Notes: generated by a model from the sequence alone, not told the origin. Shown: positions 44,456-53,517, numbered from the stretch's first letter. The stretch: DNA of 64,000 nt from an uncultured Phascolarctobacterium sp. (GCA_947629685.1 CANREP010000001.1:1-64000), one strand, 5' to 3'. Numbers and translations are program-made.

Positions 44456-46066
44456 TTATTCCATTGCCATAAGCACAGGATACAAAGGCTGACCGCCGCG
44501 GAACATTTCCACTTCCCAGTCTTCGTTGAGCGTCCGCACATAATCCGCCAGTTCCATGGCTTCTTTTTCCGCCATATCGCTGCCGTAGTACATGCTGATC
44601 AGCTCATAATCTCCGTCTGCTAACAGCTTGTTTAAAACGTCTTGTAAGCTGCTGCCGGTGCAGACTATCTTATCGTTAAGCAGCCCCAGGTATTCTCCCT
44701 GCCGCACCCTGATACCGCCGACCACGCTGTCGCGCACGGCCATGGTAATCGCGCCGCCGGTAATCTCTCTGCTGCTGCGCGTCATAGCCTGCGTATTTTC
44801 TTCCATACTGCGGCCGCTGTTGAAATTCAGCAGTGCCGCCAGTCCCTGCGCCAGATTAGTCGTAGGCACGAAAGATACTCGGGCTGCTCCCAGCAGTTTC
44901 TTAGCCTGCTCTGCCGCCAGGATGATATTCTTGTTATTAGGCAGGATGATGTACTGCTCGCAGCCGCCCTCTTCGATAGCCCGGACAAAATCTGCCACCG
45001 GCGGATTCATACTCTGACCGCCGTTAATGACAGCGGCTCCCATACCGCGCATGATTTCTGCAATGCCGTCGCCGGCTGCCACAGATAGCACGCCTACGCC
45101 GTGTTTTGCCGGCTGCACAGGCTCTTCCTTAAAGATTCTGTTATGATGCTGATCCGCCATATTGTCTATCTTGATGTCATGCAGGCTGCCCCATTGCTGG
45201 GCCAGGCTCAGTACCTGTCCCGGCATTGCCGTATGGATATGTACCTTGACGATATCTTCCAGTACCGCCACGATCAAAGAATTACCCAGTACCTGCAGCG
45301 CGCCGGTAACAGTGTTCTTGTCTACAGATGCGCCCTGCACGATAAATTCCGTACAGTAAGGATTGGATAAATCTGCTGTTTCTGTCTGCGGCTGCACTGC
45401 GCCCGGTCTTGCCGGGATAACTTCCAGCTCTGCGCAGTCCTGACCGCGCAGTCCGGCAAGACAGCCTTCAAAAAAGGCAATGAGGCCCTGTCCGCCTGCA
45501 TCTACCACGCCGGCAGCTTTCAGCGCCGGCAGCTGCTCGGGAGTACGTGCCAGCTCCTCCTTGCCTGTACGGATAGCTTCCAGCAGCACGCTTTCCAGAC
45601 TTTCATTACTGCGCACCGCCGCATAGGCTCCCTTGGCCATGGCTCTGGCTACGGAAAGGATAGTTCCCTCCACAGGTTTAGACACGCTGCGGTAAGCATA
45701 AAGGATGCCGAACTGAAAAGCCTTGCCGATTTCATTGTTGTCGACGGTTATCTTACCGCCAACACCTTTGCCGATACCGCGCAGCAGCTGCGACAGGATG
45801 ACGCCGGAATTACCGCGCGCGCCCATAACGGCGCTTCTGGCAGCAGCACTGCCAATTTCACCGACATTGGCCGTATCGCTCATATTGCTCAGCGCCCCGG
45901 CTACGGACGCCATAGTATACATCATATTGGTTCCCGTGTCGCCGTCTGGAACCGGGAAAACATTGAGATTATTGATCAACTCATAATTTTTTTCAAAGCT
46001 GTGATAAGCCCCCAGCAGCATATGTTTAAGCTGCTGGCCGGTAATCACCTGCCTGTTTTCCGTCAT
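44456..46066 (-). CDS. fakA: Fatty acid kinase catalytic protein FakA (DAK2/YloV family)
   Basis: A 536-residue kinase that phosphorylates fatty acids held by FakB proteins for phospholipid synthesis. The N-terminal DhaL/DAK2 ATP-binding domain shows NNLNVFPVPDGDTGTNM, AARSAVMGARGNSGVILSQLLRG and AGVVDAGGQGL. The C-terminal domain carries VSVAAGDGI- and NNKNIILAAEQA-type segments typical of the family. ATG at 46066 follows AAAGGTG. It is 16 bp after the DegV/FakB-like gene, so kinase and fatty-acid carrier are made together. Confidence 0.93.
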   Translation of the reverse strand: MTENRQVITGQQLKHMLLGAYHSFEKNYELINNLNVFPVPDGDTGTNMMYTMASVAGALSNMSDTANVGEIGSAAARSAVMGARGNSGVILSQLLRGIGKGVGGKITVDNNEIGKAFQFGILYAYRSVSKPVEGTILSVARAMAKGAYAAVRSNESLESVLLEAIRTGKEELARTPEQLPALKAAGVVDAGGQGLIAFFEGCLAGLRGQDCAELEVIPARPGAVQPQTETADLSNPYCTEFIVQGASVDKNTVTGALQVLGNSLIVAVLEDIVKVHIHTAMPGQVLSLAQQWGSLHDIKIDNMADQHHNRIFKEEPVQPAKHGVGVLSVAAGDGIAEIMRGMGAAVINGGQSMNPPVADFVRAIEEGGCEQYIILPNNKNIILAAEQAKKLLGAARVSFVPTTNLAQGLAALLNFNSGRSMEENTQAMTRSSREITGGAITMAVRDSVVGGIRVRQGEYLGLLNDKIVCTGSSLQDVLNKLLADGDYELISMYYGSDMAEKEAMELADYVRTLNEDWEVEMFRGGQPLYPVLMAME

Positions 46067-46082
46067 ATATAACACCTTTCTT

Positions 46083-46940
46083 CTAAGCCCGGCGGCGGAC
46101 AAAAAGGCCTATGACGCCCGGCCCCAGATGTGCGGCCAGCACGGTGCCGATGCCGGTCACCATGGCAGGCACGCCAGGAAACAGCTCTTGCATTTCCAGT
46201 TTCAGAGCCTCCGCGTCCTCAGCGGCTACGGCATGTGCCACATAGACCGCCTCGATAGGCTGTTTAGCAGCAGCCAGCTCGATCATTCTTTTTAAAACTT
46301 TTTTCCGGGTGCGGCATTTATCCGCCACCTCAAGATTGCCGTCCGCCTGCAGATGCACGATGGGACGGATGCCGAAGATGCTGCCTATCAGCGCTCCTAC
46401 AGCGCCGATACGGCCTCCCTTCTGCAGATATTCCAGCGTATTGACGCTGAAAAAAGTTTCCGTGCGGGCAAACATATCCTCTGCCAGTGCTGCAGCTTCG
46501 TCCATACCCATCCCGTCAGCCGTCCTGGCTAAGAGCTCCATAGCCACACCGCTGATTGGGCAGGCCGCAGTCTTACTGTCTACGACGCGGATATCGGCGC
46601 CCTGTATTTCTTCCATCACCTGACGCGCCGCCAGGCAGGCAGTCTGATAGGTGCCGCTTAAAACGCTGCTGACCGTCAGCATGATGATTTTCTTACCCTG
46701 CCGGGACAGCTCCGTAAACAGCTCCAGCATGGAACCGATAGGCGGCTGTGATGTGGTCGGCAGTTTGCCCGTAGCTTTGACCATGTCAAACATTTCCTCC
46801 AACGAACGTTCCCCGTCGTACCATTCGCTGTCGCCCTGCCGCACCACCAGGCGCAGCACATGACAGCGGGGATCGTCCTTCAGCGGCGTCTCGCCGGCAG
46901 CGGCAATGCTGTCCACGATCACATGTATATCTGTACTCAT
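46083..46940 (-). CDS. DegV family fatty acid-binding protein (FakB-like)
   Basis: A 285-residue DegV protein. The family's DST motif is changed: the N-terminus reads IHVIVDSIAAAGETPL where most have VTDSTADLP, and the following loop is atypical. Conserved later parts include TSQPPIGSML, SSVLSGTYQTA, VDSKTA and LEYLQKGGRIG. It delivers acyl chains to FakA, encoded next in the operon. ATG at 46940 follows CAGGAGG; the 21 upstream track residues are AT-rich leader. Confidence 0.9.
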   Translation of the reverse strand: MSTDIHVIVDSIAAAGETPLKDDPRCHVLRLVVRQGDSEWYDGERSLEEMFDMVKATGKLPTTSQPPIGSMLELFTELSRQGKKIIMLTVSSVLSGTYQTACLAARQVMEEIQGADIRVVDSKTAACPISGVAMELLARTADGMGMDEAAALAEDMFARTETFFSVNTLEYLQKGGRIGAVGALIGSIFGIRPIVHLQADGNLEVADKCRTRKKVLKRMIELAAAKQPIEAVYVAHAVAAEDAEALKLEMQELFPGVPAMVTGIGTVLAAHLGPGVIGLFVRRRA

Positions 46941-47076
46941 AAGAGCCTCCTGTTGTTTATTGAAGATACTGCTGAAATTTATAATTATGTTATATCTTAT
47001 CATAAACAGCTGATTTTTTCCATATTAGCACCTGTTTGCTTTATGATTATTCACTTTCTGCATAGCTGTTTACGGC

Positions 47077-47104
47077 AAAAAAAAAAGCCCTTACGAAGAA
47101 GGGC
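47077..47104 (-). terminator. Terminator after the LCP gene
   Basis: GCCCTTCTTCGTAAGGGC followed by ten T on the minus strand; it lies about 90 bp beyond the LCP stop. Confidence 0.82.
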
Positions 47105-47191
47105 CAAATGAGGGGCTGTTTTGATGCTTTAAGTATAGCAAATTCCATAGTAAAAATCAAGCATTTTTGTAAATTTTCTTACAATTTCTCT

Positions 47192-48595
47192 TTATTTGAA
47201 ATCTTTACCAAGCATGATGACGCCGTCACAATCTGACGCGCCGTCCCTGCTGATACGCATCTTGTGAGCAAAGGGCACATTAGAAAGCCTGCTGACCACA
47301 GCGCCGTTATTAGTAGTGGAAATTACCATAGTGCTTTCCTGTATCTCGCCGCTGCCGCCGCTGATAACCGTAAAGCCTGCGCTCTGCAGTTTAGCCGTAG
47401 CCGCTGCCGCCGCATTTTTATCGCCGCTGCAGTTTACCAGCCGCACAACCGTAGCGCCGGAACGCTCCTCAGCAGCTTCGCTTTCCGGGCGTGCTTCCTG
47501 CTTAGCCAGCGCGCGTTTGCTGTCTTTGGCGCTCTGTTTTTTATCTTTGCTCTTAACTTTATCGCTGCCGGTCTTGCCTTTCTCCGTCTTTTCCTCGGCA
47601 GCTTCCTTTTCTTTTTTCAGTTCTTCTTTGTTTTCGTCGCTGGTATCACCTTGTTCTACCTTTTCCAGCGCGCGGTTATACTCGTTTTCCATGATTTCCG
47701 CCGCGTTCTTGTAGCGCTCGCTCATCTGTGCGCCCTGCATCTTGACCATCTCGCTGCGCAAATCGGTAATATCCGGCAGCCAGTAGCTGATGCCGTCGAT
47801 ATACTGCGGTGTTCCCGGCACCGTCGCCATCACCAGGCCACCCTCTTTAACCATGGAATGAAGCGCCTTGCCGATGTCCATCATATCACCGACCGGCAGA
47901 TTAGTCTTAATCATGGAGGTCAGCTGCTTAGCCAGCCCGGGGACGTGCAGCAGCATATCCGCAGAAGTAATCTTCTCGTAGACGGCCAGCATAAAATGCT
48001 GCTGGCGTCTGATACGGCCGATATCGCCCTCCTCATCACGGTAACGTACATACTGGATAGCCGTTTCGCCGTCCAGATGCTGCGGACCTTTCTGCAAATC
48101 AACCTTGAAGCCGTCCCAGTCGTCGTAATAGTACATATCCTTTTCTACATTGATATCGATACCGCCGATAGCGTCTACCAGTCCCTTAAAGCCTTTGAAA
48201 TCCACCATGACATAATTGTCGATCCTGATGCCCAGAAGCTCTTCCACCGTCTTCTGCGTCAGCTCACGGCCGCCGTAGGCGTAAGCATGGTTAATCTTAT
48301 CCCAGCCGTGTCCCGGTATACGCACGCGGGTATCGCGAGGGATAGAAAGCAGGGAGATATTCTTGCTGTCTTTGTCGAACATCACTACAAACAAGGTATC
48401 GCTGCGTCCTACGTCATTTTCGGAAGGACGTTCATCGACGCCGAGCACGACGATATTCTTTTTCAGCGCCAGACGGTCTTCCCTGGTCAGGTTATCCAGC
48501 GATTTATCGGGAAAAAATACACTGTACAGCCCATAAGCCGCTATACAGAGTACGCCTAAAATAATCAGCATCTTGCCACTCAGAAACTTCTTCAT
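47192..48595 (-). CDS. LytR-CpsA-Psr (LCP) family cell-envelope enzyme
   Basis: A 467-residue protein with one N-terminal membrane helix (MLIILGVLCIAAYGLYSVFF). The LCP catalytic domain runs from about residue 45 to 240: NIVVLGVDERP, SLLSIPRDTRVRIPGHGWDKINHAY and YVRYRDEEGDIGRIRRQQ. A long lysine/glutamate-rich linker (about 315-375) leads to a C-terminal LytR_C domain. LCP enzymes attach lipid-linked glycopolymers to peptidoglycan outside the membrane. In a diderm lacking teichoic acids the polymer is unknown. Confidence 0.93.
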   Translation of the reverse strand: MKKFLSGKMLIILGVLCIAAYGLYSVFFPDKSLDNLTREDRLALKKNIVVLGVDERPSENDVGRSDTLFVVMFDKDSKNISLLSIPRDTRVRIPGHGWDKINHAYAYGGRELTQKTVEELLGIRIDNYVMVDFKGFKGLVDAIGGIDINVEKDMYYYDDWDGFKVDLQKGPQHLDGETAIQYVRYRDEEGDIGRIRRQQHFMLAVYEKITSADMLLHVPGLAKQLTSMIKTNLPVGDMMDIGKALHSMVKEGGLVMATVPGTPQYIDGISYWLPDITDLRSEMVKMQGAQMSERYKNAAEIMENEYNRALEKVEQGDTSDENKEELKKEKEAAEEKTEKGKTGSDKVKSKDKKQSAKDSKRALAKQEARPESEAAEERSGATVVRLVNCSGDKNAAAAATAKLQSAGFTVISGGSGEIQESTMVISTTNNGAVVSRLSNVPFAHKMRISRDGASDCDGVIMLGKDFK

Positions 48596-48612
48596 CAGTA
48601 AACGATCCCTTC

Positions 48613-49266
48613 CTATCTGATAAAATCATTGAGCACATCACGGTTGCGGCGCAAAAACGCATACAGCATCCTGGCCGTCAGGCCCCAGATGACACGCTCC
48701 TGATACCTGTAAAAATACACATTGTACTCTTTATGCATCCGCCAGTCACGCTGCCTGCCCGGCACCAGCCGGTAAGGAAAATCCTCCGCCGGCCTGTCCG
48801 CCAGCAGCATGGAACTCTTCAGCGGCTCCTGTTCCAGCAGCTGCCGCAGCGGCACAGTAAATACCTCCTGCACTTCGTCAGTATTGTAGCTTATTTTTTC
48901 CGGCTTGCTGATAAAACCCACAAAAGGATGTATGATGGGGCCGGTATGGGTCACCAGGGCGTCAAGCTCGCCCAAAACCCTGATATCTTCTTCTGCCAGC
49001 CCCAGCTCTTCACAGGTTTCACGGATAGCCGTAATGCGGAAATCCTTGTCGGCACATTCATAGCGTCCGCCGGGAAAGCAGACTTCTCCGGGCTGTCTGT
49101 GCAGCCGCAGCGAGCGCACCTCGAACAGTACCGCCGGCCCTGCCGTCGTGGCCACGATGGGCAGCAGCACAGCCGCGTCCCATAATCTGTCCAGCTTGTC
49201 GATACCCGCCGGACGGCGATGCAGTTTTTCATAAATACCCAGCTGTAAAGCTTCTAAATCATTCAT
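48613..49266 (-). CDS. Nudix hydrolase, CoA pyrophosphatase-like
   Basis: A 217-residue Nudix protein. The Nudix box reads GGRYECADKDFRITAIRETCEELGL. Upstream, LRLHRQPGEVCFPGG resembles the NuCoA signature (LxxHxGEVxFPGG). Hence CoA or acyl-CoA pyrophosphatase (NudL/YeaB type) is the best guess. ATG at 49266 follows GAAGGTG; the 41 extra track residues look like untranslated leader. It is 17 bp upstream of the LCP gene, in the same operon. Confidence 0.88.
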   Translation of the reverse strand: MNDLEALQLGIYEKLHRRPAGIDKLDRLWDAAVLLPIVATTAGPAVLFEVRSLRLHRQPGEVCFPGGRYECADKDFRITAIRETCEELGLAEEDIRVLGELDALVTHTGPIIHPFVGFISKPEKISYNTDEVQEVFTVPLRQLLEQEPLKSSMLLADRPAEDFPYRLVPGRQRDWRMHKEYNVYFYRYQERVIWGLTARMLYAFLRRNRDVLNDFIR

Positions 49267-49365
49267 TGCCGCACCTTCACAGAAAATAGTATTTAACCTT
49301 TCTACAATCTGCAAATAATTTCCTGCCGGAAAATGTAACAATGGTGTAAAAAATATCGCTGCAAA

Positions 49366-49410
49366 AAAAGACCGCGCCTGCAGGTACAACCTGCAAACGC
49401 AGTCTAAAGT
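49366..49410 (-). terminator. Terminator after the DAACS symporter gene
   Basis: A hairpin with inner GCAGGT/ACCTGC and an outer GACTGCG-type stem is followed by TTTTTTTG on the minus strand. Confidence 0.75.
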
Positions 49411-49420
49411 TTCCGTTCAA

Positions 49421-50635
49421 TTAAAACAGTGGTTCTTTAATGTTTTCTTTTTCGCTCTTATCAATCAGGTAGCAGACGGTAGCGTCGCCGGTGATGTTAA
49501 CGCAGGTACGCGGCATATCCAGGATACGGTCGATGCCGGCAATCAGCGCGGAGCCTTCCAGCGGCAGGCCTACAGCGGTCAGAATCATGGTCAGCATGAT
49601 GAAGCCGGCGCCGGGAACACCCGCAGTACCGATGGAAGCCAGGGTACCAGTCAGGATGACAGTCAGGAGCTGGCCGCTGGTCAGGTCAACACCGTAGATC
49701 TGAGCGATGAACAGTGCGCATACGCCTTGGTAAACGGCAGTACCGTCCATATTGATGGTAGCGCCAAGCGGCAGGACGAAGCTGGAGATTTCTTTGGAAA
49801 CGCCCAGTTTCTGCACACAGGCCATATTAACGGGCAAGCTGCCGCCGGAGGAGCAGCTGGTGAATGCCAGCAGCTGTGCGGGAGCGATGCCTTTGAAGAA
49901 TTTCATCGGGCTGATCTTACCGATAAATTGCAGCATTGCGCCATAAACGATAAGGGCGTGCAGCAGGCAGCCGAGGTATACGGCAACGACTACTTTCAGC
50001 AGCGGCAGCAGTACGGCCGGACCGTTAGCGGCAACTACCGGGGTAATGAGGCCGAAAACGCCGATAGGTGCAAAGTTCATAATCATGCCGACAATCTTGT
50101 AGGAAACTTCTGCCAGGCCATCAATAGTTCTCTTCAGATATTCAGCACGTTCCCCGACCATGGAGATACCGATGCCGATAAACAGAGAGAAGACGATGAT
50201 CTGCAGCATATTTGCTTTCAGCATTGCTTCCATAGCGTTGGTCGGGAAAATATCGATAATAACGCTCATAATAGGCGGCGCAGCTTTAGCAGCAGCTTTC
50301 ACACCTTCAGCAGGCATATTCACACCTGCGCCGGGTTGGATTACAACAGCCAGGATCAGGCCCAGTACGATTGCAAAAGCAGTGGTGCCCAGGTAGTAGG
50401 CCATGGTCTTCGCACCAATGCGGCCGATTTTCTTTACATCGCCCAGGCTGCAGACGCCGATGACCAGAGAAGAAAATACCAGCGGTACGATGATCATTTT
50501 GATCATATTCATAAAGATGGTGCCGAACGGAGCGATCCAGGTCTTTGCCAGGTCAACGCCTTCCGCACCCAGCTCCAGGCCGGCAATAATACCGAGGCCG
50601 AGAGCAATTAAGATTTTTGTGGATAAGTTCATCAT
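49421..50635 (-). CDS. gltP: Dicarboxylate/amino acid:cation symporter (DAACS family)
   Basis: A 404-residue elevator transporter for glutamate, aspartate, C4-dicarboxylates or serine/threonine. It has eight helices and two re-entrant loops. The serine-rich loop SCSSGGSLPVNM, NMDGTAVYQ and the substrate region ITGDATVCYLIDKSE are present. The final motif lacks the usual Arg of glutamate carriers at the TGDxxxxxxR position, reading TGDATVCYLID. A neutral amino acid such as serine, or a C4 acid, is therefore possible. Two TTGTATACA repeats lie upstream of its promoter. Confidence 0.92.
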   Translation of the reverse strand: MMNLSTKILIALGLGIIAGLELGAEGVDLAKTWIAPFGTIFMNMIKMIIVPLVFSSLVIGVCSLGDVKKIGRIGAKTMAYYLGTTAFAIVLGLILAVVIQPGAGVNMPAEGVKAAAKAAPPIMSVIIDIFPTNAMEAMLKANMLQIIVFSLFIGIGISMVGERAEYLKRTIDGLAEVSYKIVGMIMNFAPIGVFGLITPVVAANGPAVLLPLLKVVVAVYLGCLLHALIVYGAMLQFIGKISPMKFFKGIAPAQLLAFTSCSSGGSLPVNMACVQKLGVSKEISSFVLPLGATINMDGTAVYQGVCALFIAQIYGVDLTSGQLLTVILTGTLASIGTAGVPGAGFIMLTMILTAVGLPLEGSALIAGIDRILDMPRTCVNITGDATVCYLIDKSEKENIKEPLF

Positions 50636-50672
50636 GTACTCCCCCTAAATAAAAATACAATTTATGCTTTTC

Positions 50673-50678
50673 ATTATA
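50673..50678 (-). promoter_or_regulatory. Extended -10 promoter of the symporter gene
   Basis: TGGTATAAT on the minus strand, about 40 bp before the start codon, without a good -35. This is typical of activator-dependent promoters. Confidence 0.6.
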
Positions 50679-50702
50679 CCAAAATTTTTCTGTTTTATGC
50701 TT

Positions 50703-50741
50703 TTGTATACAGTATTATTGCCTTGTATACAATATTCTTGC
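50703..50741. repeat. Two 20-bp direct repeats (TTGTATACA) upstream of the symporter promoter
   Basis: TTGTATACAGTATTATTGC at 703-721 and TTGTATACAATATTCTTGC at 723-741 of this kilobase (50703-50741) match at 17 of 19 positions with a 20-bp period. Each contains a palindromic GTATAC core. They lie about 37-76 bp upstream of the predicted start. This suits a regulator binding the same helical face twice; GntR-type proteins use dyads of this sort. Confidence 0.6.
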
Positions 50742-50749
50742 AAAACTTA

Positions 50750-50790
50750 AATAAAAAACACTCCCTGCAGACAACTGCAGGAAGTGCTTA
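50750..50790 (-). terminator. Terminator after the XRE gene
   Basis: AGCACTTCCTGCAG / CTGCAGGGAGTGTT followed by a T-run on the minus strand. Confidence 0.8.
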
Positions 50791-50796
50791 AAACGC

Positions 50797-51123
50797 TTAC
50801 TTATTCCGCAAGGACAAAAGCCTCAGGGCCTCTGCCAGCTCATTGACCGTTACGCCGGACAGCGAGTCCAGACCGCTGTCTTTTTCCTTTTTGCTTTCTT
50901 TGCCGTATACCAGCTCGTCGATGGTACAGCCCAAAAACTGGCTGATCTGGATAGCAGAAACCAGGCTGAGCCCGATATTACCGTTTTCGATATTACTCAT
51001 ATGGGTCTGCGACAACCCCAGCGATTTTGCCATCTTAATCTGGGAAACCCCTTGGGTGATACGCATAATCTTGATATTATTACCTATCTTTTTGTAATCA
51101 ATATCCTTTCTGTCAATAGCCAT
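50797..51123 (-). CDS. XRE-family transcriptional regulator
   Basis: A 108-residue regulator with an N-terminal helix-turn-helix (IKIMRITQGVSQIKMAKSLGLSQTHMSNIENGN) and a short acidic/leucine-rich C-terminus (VNELAEALRLLSLRNK) that may dimerise. It is separated by a terminator from the symporter gene, whose upstream repeats could be its target, but that is only a neighbour-based guess. AAAGGAGTGAAAGA-type ribosome site before ATG. Confidence 0.86.
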   Translation of the reverse strand: MAIDRKDIDYKKIGNNIKIMRITQGVSQIKMAKSLGLSQTHMSNIENGNIGLSLVSAIQISQFLGCTIDELVYGKESKKEKDSGLDSLSGVTVNELAEALRLLSLRNK

Positions 51124-51339
51124 TCTTTCACTCCTTTAAAGATTTAATAATGTAAAACCGCCTACTTAAAAACAAAGTATTTATCATATTTTTCCGTAAA
51201 TCACAGCATGATTTAGCGAAACAAAGCAAAAACTTTTTTTGATTTTTATTTTATAAACGGAGCATATTACTTTATTATTTATAACAGGTATTCTATCACA
51301 GTTTTTACGACTTTACAACACTAAAGTAAAGTATATTAA

Positions 51340-51377
51340 AAAAGACAAATACCTGCTGTAAGGTATTTGTCTTATAA
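51340..51377 (-). terminator. Terminator after pdxK
   Basis: AAGACAAATACC / GGTATTTGTCTT with an 8-nt loop and TTTTTT on the minus strand. The 51124-51339 stretch is AT-rich and holds only the XRE promoter region. Confidence 0.82.
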
Positions 51378-51400
51378 TTTGCTCTAAGCAGCAGCGGCGG

Positions 51401-52216
51401 CTATTGTCCGTATCTGCGGAAAGCCGTATGGTTAGTGCAGCCGCTGTATTTATTCAGCACGAAAGAATGGCGTAAAGCAGCCGTGATGAACTTCTTAGCC
51501 TGGAAAACAGCCTCGCGTACATCAAGACCGTTGGCCAGTCCGGCAGTGATAGCCGCGGAATATGTGCAGCCGGCGCCGTGATTATAGGAAGGATAAATCT
51601 TCTTTTCAGCCATTTCCGTAAATTCCTTGCCGTCATACAATACGTCGATTGCCTCGTCGTTTTCCATGCGCTCGCCGCCTTTGATAACCACGTACCTGGC
51701 TCCCAGTTCCTTAATGCGTCCTGCGGCTTCCTTGATGTCCTCCAGAGTCTTCACCTGGGGCATACCTGCCAGGTACGCAGCTTCCAGCGTATTGGGGGTA
51801 ATGACGTCGGCACGCTGGATCAGCAGCTGTTTGATAGCTGCCGCAGCATCCGGCACCATGATAGTATCAATGCCTTTGCAGACCATTACCGGGTCGATGA
51901 CCACGTTATGCAGCTTGAAGCGGTCAATAGTACGGGCAACCAGCTCTACCAGTTCAGCGCTGCCCAGCATACCTGTTTTCATGGCGTCGATACCGATGCC
52001 TGCCAGAATAGTTTCCAACTGTTTTTCCACTACTTTCAGCTCGATGGGGAAAATCTCATGGTCCCAGGCATTATGCGGATTCTGCGCCACGATGACGGTC
52101 AGCGCGGTCATGCCGTAGACATTCAATTCCTCAAAAGTCTTCAAATCCGCAGCCATACCTGCGCCGCCGCTGGTATCACTGCCTGCGATAGTCATAGCCT
52201 TATGCAATGCATTCAT
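51401..52216 (-). CDS. pdxK: Pyridoxal/HMP kinase (ThiD-family PdxK)
   Basis: A 271-residue ribokinase-fold kinase. TIAGSDTSGGAGMAADLKTF opens the substrate site, VIDPVMVCKGID follows, and NHGAGCTYSAAITA holds the catalytic and anion-hole residues. The VCKG segment and the cysteine in GAGC match the Firmicute PdxK branch of the ThiD family, which phosphorylates pyridoxal and can accept HMP. A thiamine role cannot be excluded. Start ATG 52216 behind GGAGGG. Confidence 0.88.
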   Translation of the reverse strand: MNALHKAMTIAGSDTSGGAGMAADLKTFEELNVYGMTALTVIVAQNPHNAWDHEIFPIELKVVEKQLETILAGIGIDAMKTGMLGSAELVELVARTIDRFKLHNVVIDPVMVCKGIDTIMVPDAAAAIKQLLIQRADVITPNTLEAAYLAGMPQVKTLEDIKEAAGRIKELGARYVVIKGGERMENDEAIDVLYDGKEFTEMAEKKIYPSYNHGAGCTYSAAITAGLANGLDVREAVFQAKKFITAALRHSFVLNKYSGCTNHTAFRRYGQ

Positions 52217-52237
52217 TATTATTCCCTCCAATAAATA

Positions 52238-52534
52238 TCATTTCCCAAAAATTTCAAACAGCACCACTGCCACTGCGCCCGGGATTCCGAAAAAGCCCGC
52301 AATTAGCGCTTTCAGCAGCGTAATCTTCATATGGAAGCCCGCCATGGTTCCCAGCAAGTTAATCACCCACAGCAGGGCTGCGCCGCAGAGCCCGTTCCAG
52401 ACAAGCCTGAAGGGCAGCGACAGCAATTTTACGGCCACCAGCACGATCAGCACGCCGGTCAACAGCGGCGCAATCGGGCCCAGCGGCCCCAATCCCAGTT
52501 CTGCCGAAACACCGTTAAGCATTTCCATAATCAC
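52238..52534 (-). CDS. bofA: BofA-like (pro-sigma-K processing inhibitor) membrane protein
   Basis: A 98-residue protein with two to three helices. The C-terminal part LLGTMAGFHMKITLLKALIAGFFGIPGAVAVVLFEIF is the BofA hallmark (GIPGxxxVVxL). In Bacillus BofA holds back sigma-K during sporulation; in non-sporulating Firmicutes its role is unknown. It sits right after recR as in Bacillus. Likely start is GTG 52534 behind AAAGG. Confidence 0.88.
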   Translation of the reverse strand: MIMEMLNGVSAELGLGPLGPIAPLLTGVLIVLVAVKLLSLPFRLVWNGLCGAALLWVINLLGTMAGFHMKITLLKALIAGFFGIPGAVAVVLFEIFGK

Positions 52535-52560
52535 AGCCAGCCTTTCACTTTATCTTTCTC

Positions 52561-53160
52561 TTACATTTCTCTTCTGTTTTCCAGCGCCCGCGACAAGGTA
52601 ACCTCGTCGGCGTATTCCAGATCGCCGCCCACCGGCAGCCCGTGCGCGATACGGCTCACCCTGATGCCCACCGGCTTCAGCAGCTGCGCCAGATAGGCGG
52701 CAGTAGCCTCGCCCTCCACATCAGAATTAGTCGCAATGATGATTTCGCTTATAGACTCGCGCTGCAGACGCTGAAACAGCTCACGGATGCGCAGATTTTC
52801 CGGCCCGATGCCGTCCAGCGGCGAAAGCACGCCATGCAGCACATGGTACAGGCCGCGGTAACCGCGGCTGCGCTCCATCGCGGCAATATCCTGGGGCTGT
52901 TCCACCACGCAGATGGTAAAACGGTCCCTGCTGCTATCGCTGCAGATCTCGCAAAGGTCTCCGTCCGTCAGGTTATAGCAGCAGCGGCAGTAATGGATGC
53001 TCTCTTTGGCCCCGTGCAAAGCCGCAGCCAGCTGGCGCACGTCCTCTGCCGGCATATCGATGATATGATATGCCAGGCGCATAGCTGTCTTGGACCCGAT
53101 GCCCGGCAGCCGCCGCAGCTGCTCATACAGATTGGCCAGCGGCCTGATCATCCTGGCCAT
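52561..53160 (-). CDS. recR: Recombination protein RecR
   Basis: A 199-residue RecFOR-pathway protein that clamps on DNA. It has the N-terminal HhH (LPGIGSKTAMRLAYHII), the zinc finger CRCCYNLTDGDLCEIC, the Toprim domain (ICVVEQPQDIAAMERS) and the C-terminal GLPVGGDLEYADEVTLSRAL. It lies two bases after ybaB in the dnaX-ybaB-recR operon. Confidence 0.98.
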   Translation of the reverse strand: MARMIRPLANLYEQLRRLPGIGSKTAMRLAYHIIDMPAEDVRQLAAALHGAKESIHYCRCCYNLTDGDLCEICSDSSRDRFTICVVEQPQDIAAMERSRGYRGLYHVLHGVLSPLDGIGPENLRIRELFQRLQRESISEIIIATNSDVEGEATAAYLAQLLKPVGIRVSRIAHGLPVGGDLEYADEVTLSRALENRREM

Positions 53161-53162
53161 TA

Positions 53163-53489
53163 TCAGAACATGCCGGGCAGCTTCATACCGCCGGTAACCT
53201 TGCCCATTTCTTTTTCAGTCATCTCGTCGACTTTGCGCATTCCTTCATTAACAGCGCTGATAATCAGATCTTCGAGCATTTCCACGTCTTCCGGGTCAAC
53301 TGCGGACGGAGCGATCTTAATAGCTTTCAGTTCTTTCTTGCCGCTGACAACGACGCTTACAGCACCGCCGCCCACCGTAGTTTCTACTGTACGGCTTTTC
53401 AGCTCTTCCTGCAGCTTCATCATATCTGCCTGCATTTTCTGCACTTTTTTCAGCATTCCCTGCATATTGCCCATACCACCGTTAAACAT
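53163..53489 (-). CDS. YbaB/EbfC nucleoid-associated protein
   Basis: A 108-residue small DNA-binding dimer: MFNGGMGNMQGMLKKVQKMQADMMKLQEEL, then GGAVSVVVSGKKELKAIKI and PEDVEMLEDLIISAVNEG. Its place between dnaX and recR is conserved across bacteria. AAGGAGG precedes the ATG. Confidence 0.97.
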   Translation of the reverse strand: MFNGGMGNMQGMLKKVQKMQADMMKLQEELKSRTVETTVGGGAVSVVVSGKKELKAIKIAPSAVDPEDVEMLEDLIISAVNEGMRKVDEMTEKEMGKVTGGMKLPGMF

Positions 53490-53517
53490 AATCGATATTC
53501 CTCCTTAAAATTCGCTT

